From: Solea solea
Lineage: Eukaryota > Chordata > Actinopteri > Pleuronectiformes > Soleidae
Length of the DNA stretch: 64,000 nucleotides
NCBI RefSeq assembly: GCF_958295425.1
Contig: NC_081138.1
Coordinates: 26,627,512 to 26,691,511 of the forward strand
Reading direction: 5' to 3'
Made by a program: the position numbers and the translations under genes. The notes beneath the pieces were generated by a model. It was given only the letters and a program-made list of their open reading frames with translations, searched no databases and was not told the DNA's origin. This document shows, one piece after another, positions 55,139-64,000 of the stretch. The first letter of the stretch is position 1. Each line of letters begins with the position of its first letter.

Positions 55139-57354
55139 TTTGCATGTGTGTGGAAGCATGATTACAGCCTCTCCATGCATGTGCAGACAAGAACAAAGCC
55201 TGCAGGAAGGCAGAAAGAAGTCTGACGCTAGCGATGCACAGCACTACAGGCAGGGATGGAGAGAGACCAACAGAGAAATGAAAGGATGAGGAAGAAGGAA
55301 AGGCCAGTGAGTGAGAACAGGGACAGAGGCTGGGGAGTCTCGTGCGATGTGAAGAGGTGGTCCTGGGAACAGCAGGAGAAAGGGGAGGCCCCAAGGGAGG
55401 AGGGGGGGCACGCATCTTAACATGATACATTTCAGGGCTGTAAACCTCCATTACCCCAGTGAAAATCTGGGGTTATGTAACCTGGGCAATTCTCTGTTTG
55501 CTGGCCTTAGCACGGAATCCCCAGAACACCAGATCATTGTGAAAGAGGACCAGGACCTCCAGCAACTCACTGCAATATCGCGCTTTCCCTGACAGTGAAT
55601 TTAATCCACACGGAGAAGTAATAATTTTTTTTTTATGAAAAAAAGATGTTTACTTATTCCACTTCAAAACTTAAGAGAAAAACAGTCACTGATTCAGTCA
55701 CCACTAATTTCAGAATGACGCTGAAGGACCAAAAAAAAAAAGGGCAACTCGCACTGCTGGCTTTTAACTCTGCTGCATCAGGAAACTATTGTGGATTAAC
55801 AACAAAAGATCTGCATAGCTCAGAGCTCCCATTCAAAGGATTTCTAATGCCAGTGATGTATTAAGCACAATGTGCTCGTTCTCAGGTTTTTGATAAATAC
55901 AGAGCCACCATTTTAAATAGCCCACAATCTAGAAAACATTTTTCTTTAAACTATCCACATTCATTTATTCTAACATATTCCAGACCAGTCTCATTTTCAG
56001 CTGAACTACAAATTAACCTCATTCTTCTGATTACACAGTATATCAGTGTCTGCCAATGAATTGTGGATATTTAAGATGATTTATCAATAGTCTGAGTTAG
56101 AGCCTGTTGTTCTTTAAATGTCATTGGTCTTAAAAACCTTTTTTAAAAGCACAGATCTCTTATGAAGATTGTAGATTGATCCAGCACCCGTCTAAAAAGC
56201 ATGTTTGTTTTCGCTTGGGAACTAAGAACAAAACGCACATGTCCAAATACAACATATCATGAATGAATAAAACTGCTAAAAACAAAGCCAAAACCGCTAC
56301 CCCTCTAGCAGAACAATGTAGATATATCAACCACATGTTTAAACACAGCTATAGTGAAGGTTTATCTTGAAAATAATGACTTCGTATTCACCATATGGAC
56401 ATTAGGGACCAACTTCAGCATAAATAAAAGGTTATCAAACATACCTTACCTGTTAAATGAACGTCACAAGACTCCATGGCTAAGAGCTGTTGTTCCAGCT
56501 GTTAGCATAATGCAGTTAAGCTAGCAGAATTTAAAAAGCAGTCATTTTTTCACGTTTTAGAGGGATAAGCACAGGTGTTACACATGACTCTGTTTATGTA
56601 AGTCAGGATAATGTGTCAGTAAACCAGTATCTGTGAAACTGAGGAAGCTAAAGAGAACTCAGTCAGAAAATCACAGGTGTTAATAATCAACTGATTGTTG
56701 GCTATGACCTGACAAAATGGCTGCTGTGCGTTGTCTGAATTTGTGTTTTTGAGTAAAACACAAATTACATTCCTGATGTTTTAGGCCAACTATATTTGTC
56801 GAAGGCCAGAATTTTTCTTGACAACCTCTTTGGGGGCCGAGCATTCAAAAAATTAAATAAGATTTACATTTTTGCTTACTAATTGATTGTAGTTTTAATA
56901 TGAACAGGGTTTTTTTTACAAAACTGAAGGTATCTTTAGCCTTAAGTCTGTTAGTTCAAAGCTCGTTGTTGAGACTTGGAAATAAAAACAAATGTGAAGC
57001 AAGGACTTGAAAATAAGAACAACATGGTAAACGGTAAATGTTAAATGTGTTTGTCAGACTTATTGTGCGATTTTGGGTTGATGGGCTGAGGCCAGATTAT
57101 TATGGGTGAGACTTTTTAACAACAACAGTCTCGTGGAATGCATGCTAAAAACTCTTATGTTATAAATTAAATATTAGGAAATCTATTGATTGGAAATGTT
57201 TGACACACTGCCATGCCGTGCATGTGTAATGAGCAGTGAACTCTCTCTCTCAGTGCACCTGCCAAGCTATTATATACTTCTCAGCCCATTCGTTTTGTTT
57301 GAAACCCCCACAAAGCTCCGACTGAATCCTCAGAAAGCAAACCAAAAATTCAAG
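55139..57354. other. Intergenic DNA, no gene recognised
   Basis: A 137-codon minus-strand frame at 55038-55451 is Pro/Ser-rich, low complexity and overlaps the Tc1-like right end; not credible as a gene. Nothing else recognised. Confidence 0.4.
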
Positions 57355-57560
57355 GTTTGATGGACTCCTTGTTCAGAGTTGTGATGGTGTGGGGAAAGAA
57401 GCTGTTGTTCATGAGTTTGCTCTGATGCACCTCCTCCCAGATGGCAGGTACGCAGAGGTGATGGGAGAGTTCGGCCAGCTTTCCTGCTACACCTGCAGGT
57501 GTAAACATCACGTATGCTGTGAAGAGAGGTCCGTATGATCTTCTCTGCTGCTCAAAACAA
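57355..57560 (+). mobile_element. LINE 3'-region-like fragment
   Basis: GGGGAAAGAAGCTGTTGTTC-atgag, then CACCTCCTCCCAGATGGCAG and GGTGATGGGAGAGTTCGG. This matches the general layout of a LINE 3' region frequently seen in fish (AAGGA-CTG-T-GCGG, CTCCTCCCAGAGGGCAG). Short and diverged. Confidence 0.45.
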
Positions 57561-58859
57561 GGTTTGATTCTTGTATCAACATTTGTCCAACTTTATTTAG
57601 AATGGGAAACAACATACAGAGGAAAATAATGTATCAGCATATGACTGTGAACTTTACCTGGAGGGTTGTCAACAGTAAAACAAACTTTACGGAAATGTGC
57701 TCAGACTAAATAGAAAACCACGGGAATGGAATGGATTCTTATGAGAATGCACTATTCAAACAGACACTATTCTAATTTGATGCAGGCAGATGGATCTCAA
57801 TCATAGTGTGACAATCTAAAGCCAAAGGCAATACAGAGCAGATGACAGCAAAAATAGCAAATTCATAAGAAAAATTGGAAAGTTTTCGAAAGCAGAGTCG
57901 CTTTGAACCCGTAGAGATGACTATGCATGACCACTTGTTGTAGAGAAAGTGGGGAAAAGGATCAGAGGTCCTACGTAACACAGCATGCAAGGATGACAGG
58001 TGAGCCTGATGTGAATAATATAAATAGCATTGATAAGCTTTGTTTCACTGCCATGATTCTCAGAACAACCTGGCACACACTTCACATATGGCAGTGTTCG
58101 GATTGTTTGGAGTTTAGCATCACAGGCACTGAAAGGTCTCATTCGATACACATCTGCTTGCCATGCGAGTCTGCATACGATTGTCTGTTTCATAAAAAAG
58201 TGTGACAGTTCAGGTATCTTTGAAATCTGACATAAACCAATCTGTTTTACATCACACCAAGCACATCTGGCTTTGAACAAGACAAATGCATTTTAATATT
58301 TTTGCTATATACTTTCCCGCTTTGATCAGTCTTAGTGGGGAAATATCTGTGTAACCAGCATTTTGGTAATGCACTCTAATTATAAAGGAATCCAGCTGCA
58401 GAGCATCCCATAAATTTCCATCATAACCTAATTTATACAAGTCATAATAATTAGAGGGAATCACCGCTTTATTGGATGTCAACATTCATTTTCATTCATG
58501 TTATTACAGTTGTTGAAAACATTTGGGTCCAGGCAGCAGTGAAAACATTAATTGTGTATGTGTGTTAACAGAATGGGAAATTATAGCTTTTACAGCAGTC
58601 TTTGTGATTTCTGTTAATTATATTAGCTATATCAACACTAGGCTATACTTTGTAAATGTTATGACAAAACCAATAACCAGTTATGCTGACAGAAAAATGT
58701 TAAAACTTTGACAAAGATAGAAATGATAACCATGAAATCCGCTATTCTCTTTTTAAAGTAAAAAAACAAACAAAAAAAAAAAAAAAACCCTTCAGTGGTG
58801 GTGACAGATGTGAAAAAAATGTAAAAGGGAACAGCAGATTTTTATATACTGGATAGCTC
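57561..58859. other. Intergenic DNA, nothing recognised
   Basis: AT-rich. Overlapping open frames on both strands at 57920-58280 have no recognisable domain; poly-A/CAAA tract at about 58763-58788. Confidence 0.4.
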
Positions 58860-59110
58860 ACACATACTTCAGCCACTGGTATATTGAAATTAGATTAAAA
58901 TGGAGCGAGCGATAAGGTGGCTCTAATTATTATTATTTTATTTATAGTTTTTTTTTATTGTTTCATTTTCCACACACTCCGGTCAAAATTCCGCAGCTTC
59001 ACTGAGATCACATACTCTGTACAGTATTTCTGATTTTCCACCAGAGGAAGCTTGCGTACCACTGATGGTACACGAAACACAGTTTGAGAACCACAGCATT
59101 AGTGAATATG
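58860..59110 (+). repeat. Dispersed repeat, family D, copy 2
   Basis: Aligns with 35270-35436 and extends further with CCACCAGAGGAAGCTTGCGT and AGTTTGAGAACCACAGCATT, a sequence commonly dispersed in fish genomes (recalled). Confidence 0.6.
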
Positions 59111-59199
59111 AAATAAACAGATAAATAAAACAGACATGAGGGACGAAAAGAAAGAAAATAAATCTTTTTTTCACCAGAGCCTCTTTTGGTGTTTACCTT

Positions 59200-59354
59200 T
59201 ACTTTTCCTCCTGCTGCTTCTCTGTCCGTGGCCGTGTCGTACCACTTCCGGCGTAGAAGAAGAAAACGCTCACGCTTCATGAGCTGAGCTTAACCGGTCT
59301 GTCACATTTTTTATCTGGAGCAGCTAAAGGACAACATAGAGTGCACAGCAACAT
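59200..59354 (+). promoter_or_regulatory. dtwd1: dtwd1 promoter and probable non-coding first exon
   Basis: Local CpG enrichment (CCGTGGCCGTGTCGTACCAC, TTCCGGCG) with an ETS-type CTTCCGG motif, followed by a candidate donor ACAT/GTATGT at 59355. The partner acceptor is TCTCGTTCAG ending at 60593. Inferred. Confidence 0.4.
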
Positions 59355-59587
59355 GTATGTGGTATTTGAACTTATCTCCTTTAAGTCGCTGTGTTTTGTG
59401 TCTGCCAGTACAACCAGAATCTAAACTCAGCCATGCTAACGGGAGCTAACTTAGCGAGCATGAATCACGCGTGTTGACTGGGCTGCTAGCTGCACTTTGT
59501 ACACTGAGGGTGGTGAGCTGATAAATGATAAAACATCAGGTTAAGTTGACTTTTCCAGTGCTTATCGCTGATTTCTAGGTTGTCACT

Positions 59588-59840
59588 AGGGCTGCAACTA
59601 AATATTATTTTGTCGAATAATCGAGTACTTGTTTGGTCCGTAAAATGTCAGAAAATGTTGACAAATGTTGATCGGTCTTTACCAAATCAGGACACGTCAA
59701 ATGTCTTGTTTTGTCCACAAACCCACAACTATTCAGATTTCTTTGTTATATGGGGCACATAAACCAGTTAAAAACACTTAAACTGATCAAACGGTTAATT
59801 TAGTGATCGAGTAATGGTCAAAAAATCATTGCAGTCCTGT
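59588..59840 (+). repeat. MITE-like repeat (AGGGCTGCAACTAA family), fullest copy
   Basis: Starts AGGGCTGCAACTAA, contains TAAAATGTCAGAAAATGTTG, GATCGGTCTTTACCAAATCA, CAAATGTCTTGTTTTGTCCA and TTTCTTTGTTATATGGGGCA, and ends near ATCATTGCAGTCCTG. Related copies are at 2560-2690, 3858-3902 and 52310-52507. It lies in the inferred dtwd1 intron 1. Confidence 0.7.
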
Positions 59841-60034
59841 TTGTCACTGGTGTCTGGCTCATTAACTATCTTTGACACTTTAGTTAATGCTTGCCAGCTA
59901 AGTAAAATGATTAACACAACGCTGATATATATATGTACCTTTCAAAGAAGTGTCCATTGTCAAGACCACACAAAGTGAGACCAAGACTGTAAGGACTAAA
60001 ACTATTGCACCACATCCAAGACACACCAAGCACT

Positions 60035-60262
60035 GAGTTAGATACACCTGCACAGCTGGCTGTAAAGGAAAATGTCTTGTAGATACCAGAGGTCAGAGGA
60101 CAATGATGAGACTGATGCGAATTGATGGCAACACAACAGTAATTCAACAGCGACGTTTGCAGAGGAGCATCTCTGACTGCACCTGTCAAAACTTAAAGTT
60201 GCAGCAGTAGAAGACCACATAACATGGTCTGTGTACCTAATTAAATGGCAGGTAAAGTGCAC
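60035..60262 (+). mobile_element. Tc1-like element fragment
   Basis: AAAATGTCTTGTAGATACCA, GAGGTCAGAGGACAATGATG, CACAACAGTAATTCAAC, GCAGAGGAGCATCTC, and right end GTGTACCTAATTAAATGGCA. Matches the internal and right parts of 54324-55138; the left end is lost. Confidence 0.65.
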
Positions 60263-60647
60263 TTGAAATGACAGTTTAAGTGGAATTTGAATGCATTTTA
60301 CATGTAAATACAAAGTAGATAATTTAACAATGACATCCAACTAACATGATATGAAACCAGGGAACAATGGTTTGTAAACTACACCATATTATTGCTGTAT
60401 TTATAGTCTTGGACATTATCCAGTCTCATCACAGTATTTGTATATTAATAGACTGATCTATGACCTTTTTATTAACAAGCTTCAGTTTGTTTAATGGCTT
60501 TTCTACATTTTCACTCCCTGACTTTTAAAGTTGTGCAAATACTGCAAAAAATCTGTATTTGTATTTTAATATTTGATTGTCATTCTCGTTCAGCTGTGTC
60601 ACTGTGGGCCCCCTGAGAGCTTGACTGTCAACGATTAAAGAGCAAGT

Positions 60648-63600
60648 ATGAGCAGCCTGGATCAGGACCAGCATCTTCTACTTAGTTGCCGTGACAAAAC
60701 AACAGTCTCCACTGATTCATCAGACGCTCCTGAGCTGGCCAAACACCCTCTCTGTGGTCTGAAATTGGCATCACATGCAGTGCTGGAGAAAGCACAGCAG
60801 AGGGGCAGGTTGAAGTGCCCTAAATGTGGAGGATCAAGGATGTTTTTCTGCTACACATGCTGCTCGTTACTGGGTGTCGGCTTGCAAGAAATCCCCTCAA
60901 TTAAGGTCAGTAAGAGGTTAGGACTCACTTGATTGTCCTTTTAAAACAGCCTTCAGTTGCTATAATAATCCTAGTGTTGTGGAACATTTTGTGTCATCTA
61001 AAAATTTTGCACATGGTGTGGTTGTCGGCTACTTATTGTGTTATAATGTTCTCAGCTTCCTGTGAAGATAGACATCATCAAGCATCCAAATGAGACAGAT
61101 GGGAAGAGCACAGCAGTTCATGCCAAGATCCTCGCTCCAAGTGACGTCACCATATACACTTACCCCTGCATACCTGAGTTTGAAAAGGACAAGGTTAGTT
61201 GTTGTTTTTTGTATATCATCACATAGTTAGGCAGTAGCAAAAAGTGTATATCGGCCCAAGAACTCCCTATATATCGGGATATTGGCAAAAGGTCCAATAT
61301 CATGCATCCCTAATTATCTGCAAAAAATTGTACTACATGCCTAAAGATGCTGAGAACACATGAGGAAAACGTTAACTGATAAATAAAATGAGAAGTAGGC
61401 TTATTTTCCAATAAATTTCCATTTAAACTGAGCCCCCCCCCATGTATATTCTCACTTTCTGATTGACCTTACTGGGGAAACTGGAAAAATCTGTCCATTT
61501 ATCATATACAGTTTATGGCTGGAACTCACAACAGATCACAGAATTGATATCTTAGGTCACCAAATAAATTAAAACTGTCAAATGTGATAGTAAATGAAGA
61601 GTCTATTTTTAGATTGATGGTTTGTTGAGCTGAAACAGATACTTATGTTTTTTAAGTTTCTAAATAATTTTTTATGGAAAAGCAATAACCAACTGGTGTG
61701 ATGCACCTTTATGCTTCTTTGGCGCATCCTGCTGTTGATACATGGTTACAGTGCATCTAAAAATTGACTGACACTTGCTGCAATCCCTCAAAAAAAATAG
61801 GTCTTACCAGCCACCACTGCAACTAGACGTCATTGGTAATCTCTGTTCTTTATGGCCACCACTAATGTTCATTTTTTTATGATTTATTATCATTCACTTC
61901 ACAGAACAATTGATAATTTATTGAGTAATTAGAACCAAAAAAGTTAAGTAATGTTGTTATTGTTCAGCCAAAGAAAAGCAACTTTTTCTCATGATAAAGA
62001 AGCTCAAACTAGTAGATCTGTGCTGTTGACTTTTTGAAAATTGAAAAATAAAAAGGTTTTATCACCTAGTCAAACAACAAATAGATTTAGCTGTAATACT
62101 GCTAATTGTTTTCATATTTCTGCTGCTTGTTTTTTCTTTTGCCTCTTCAGAAATGCACCCAGCGTCGCTGTATCTCATTTACTTTTTCATCTGTGTTTTA
62201 TTTTTACTGCACGCAGATGCTTTTGAGTCATGTTTTGATTCTGTTACTACTCTCGAACATCACACTGTATTGACGTAAAAGCCTGTTTTTGTTCATTATG
62301 TTCACCTGTATTTGTTGTAGCGTAACCACACTGATCCATTGATCCACTTCGTAATGACAAATGTGGAATTTATAATAGATTCAGAGGTTTCAATTAGTTT
62401 GTTTTTTCTTATTTCATGCTCGACAAGTTTATGATTCATAGCATTAGTTTTATTGGGTATAATCAAGTTCAGAATTACAGTGGCTTTAGTGCACACGCTA
62501 TGTTGTATGTTTACTGCCTCAACAGTTTCAGACGTAGTATTTCTTCCTCGTGAGTAAGGAAATCTTGTTTTGTTTTTAGTTTCTCTCCCGTCTTTGCTTT
62601 GATCACACCCTATTCCAGTCATTGCCAGAGGCAGGTTCACAGGTGATTGTTTTTAGTTTTTGAGTGGGAGTTGCCAAATATGCGTAATTCTTCTCCAGTC
62701 TTTTACTTAAGATTTGTGTGCTTAGAATGAATACTGTAATATAGTCATTGTACTGTTTAGCTATTTCAAATATTAGGTCTTACACAAATGGCAGTCGAAT
62801 AGTTAGAAATGTTATTGCATGGAAGCGATTCTTCAATATAGGGCAGTATGCTTTTAGCAAATCACAAAGGCTAGGTTATTTAATCATTTGTTTTGCCACT
62901 TTAAAATAATGCTATATATGAATATTAGAAACAATGAATATCTTATAGGTTCGTCAATTAGCATGTAGTTGTCAAATATTGATTATATCTAAGATAGTAT
63001 CTTTCAATCTATAAGTTTCAGACCATAAACATCACAAATTAAAATGCAATTGGATATTTTACCCTGACTTACTTCAAAACCCACACATTCATTGGCTTTA
63101 AACCTCATTCTTACCTAAAACTGCCTTGTGTCCATGTACTAATCCTGAAAAAATGCTTTTCGAGAACTCACTTTTTTTTCCTCTGTGACAGAGCTCGACT
63201 GTGAATCTGTGTCCCTTTGCTCACTCCAGGTTGTTTTGGTGTTCCCTGGTCCAGGGGCCGTCTCAGTTCAAGATATGATGCAGCGTTTACTCGACAGGAC
63301 CGACGGGTCACATGATGAACCGTGCATAAAGAGGCGGAAAAGTGAGGAAGTTCATGGTGCCACACACACTGCCAAGAACTCAGAGACGGGGACTCCAGAT
63401 GAAGCAAAGGGCTGTGAGTCAAGGGTGTATCCCCTCCAGAGGGTGGTCTTCATCGACAGCACATGGAACCAGACCAACAAGATCAGCTCAGATGAGAGAC
63501 TGCAAGGTAATTTAATTTATGCTTTTTTTTTGACTGCTGAATTTACTTCACATGTGATGACCTCACTGTGCTGTCTCGTCTTTCCTGGCTGATGAGTGTG

Positions 63601-63865
63601 TTCTCCAACAGGTCTGCTCCAGGTAGAGCTCAAGACGAGGAAAACATGTTTCTGGCGCCATCAGAAGGGCAAGCCAGAAACGTACCTGGCTACTATTGAG
63701 GCAATTTATTATTTCCTGAAAGACTTCCATGAGCATTGCCTTGCTCAAGAGTATAAAGGAGAATATGACAACCTTCTCTTCTTCTACTCCTTCCTGCATT
63801 CAGTTGTCAACAAATCAATGTCTGAAGGAAAACATTGCAAGGAAAATAACTTGAAGAAAACATGA
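60648..63865 (+). CDS. dtwd1: tRNA-uridine aminocarboxypropyltransferase 1 (DTW domain-containing 1), complete, 4 coding exons
   Basis: Coding exons 60648-60905, 61056-61193, 63230-63506 and 63612-63865; 927 nt, 308 aa plus TGA (human about 304 aa). All introns are GT-AG; phases are 0, 0 and 1. A 5' UTR acceptor lies at 60593. An N-terminal zinc-finger-like CxxC pair (CPKC at 57-60, CYTC at 68-71) is followed by [41 protein letters not shown], and the signature DSTW at residues 208-211 (within [12 protein letters not shown]), then [20 protein letters not shown] and [16 protein letters not shown]1 belongs to the TDD/SPOUT-like superfamily and makes acp3U at position 20 in the D-loop of several tRNAs, from S-adenosylmethionine (family knowledge). 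A lysine/arginine-rich linker (KRRKSEE) before the DTW motif may be a nuclear localisation signal. No disruption seen. Confidence 0.96.
61194..63229. other. dtwd1: dtwd1 intron between coding exons 2 and 3
   Basis: About 2 kb of AT-rich DNA. A 112-codon minus-strand frame at 62302-62640 has no recognised domain. Nothing else seen. Confidence 0.6.
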
Positions 63866-64000
63866 AATGAGCCAACGATTAACTAAAGTAGAAAAGTAGA
63901 TTCATGTGGAAATTGCGGTTTATCTGATGGAGTGATATTTTATTTTGAGAGGGATGCCGAGGCATCGGTTTGCTGAAAAATATGCTATAAAGCTTTTGTT
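63866..64000 (+). other. dtwd1: dtwd1 3' UTR, truncated by the window edge
   Basis: Follows the dtwd1 stop; no AATAAA before the end of the window. Confidence 0.6.

Noticed and set aside
55038..55451. 137-codon minus-strand frame
   Set aside because: Pro/Ser-rich low complexity and it overlaps the right end of a Tc1-like element.
59008..59280. 90-codon minus-strand frame starting in the dtwd1 CpG region, as a possible divergent gene
   Set aside because: Most of it reads through the family D repeat backwards; no domain or conserved splice pattern.

Overview
The window is teleost fish chromosomal DNA. It has vertebrate split genes with GT-AG introns, long AT-rich intergenic DNA, many (CA)n and (TA)n microsatellites, and fish-type repeats (Tc1-like MITEs, tRNA-derived SINEs, LINE remnants). 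Three protein-coding genes are recognised, and the whole coding part of each could be assembled exon by exon: cops2 (minus strand, 13 coding exons, 443 aa), fgf7 (plus, 3 coding exons, 203 aa) and dtwd1 (plus, 4 coding exons, 308 aa). Their order and orientation match the human 15q21 block COPS2-GALK2-FAM227B-FGF7-DTWD1, but I see no galk2 or fam227b exons in between. A percomorph fish is my guess; the species is not determined.

Layout. 1-7.3 kb: cops2, read leftwards, with its promoter at about 7.3-7.4 kb and a striking 52-bp-arm hairpin just upstream. 7.7-44.8 kb: a gene-free stretch of about 37 kb with no recognisable exon. It holds a decayed LINE reverse transcriptase, a BEL/Pao-like fragment, SINEs, Tc1-like and other MITEs, nested insertions with visible target-site duplications, and microsatellites. 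The unique DNA between these may carry fgf7 regulatory elements, but this cannot be shown from sequence alone. 44.8-51.1 kb: fgf7 with a probable non-coding first exon, a 98-codon upstream ORF whose stop overlaps the fgf7 start codon (TAATG), and 3' UTR poly(A) signals. 51.1-59.1 kb: repeats and unrecognised DNA. 59.2-64 kb: dtwd1, with a probable non-coding first exon and a 3' UTR running off the window.

The genes do not form a pathway. cops2 encodes a COP9 signalosome scaffold subunit (cullin deneddylation), fgf7 a secreted heparin-binding growth factor, and dtwd1 a tRNA acp3U-forming enzyme. They are linked only by ancient synteny. I found no CRISPR, operon, phage or other prokaryote-like system, and no convincing undescribed protein system. 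The most noteworthy items are the cops2-proximal hairpin, the fgf7 uORF overlap, the altered fgf7 C-terminus, and a set of nested mobile-element insertions that can be ordered in time.
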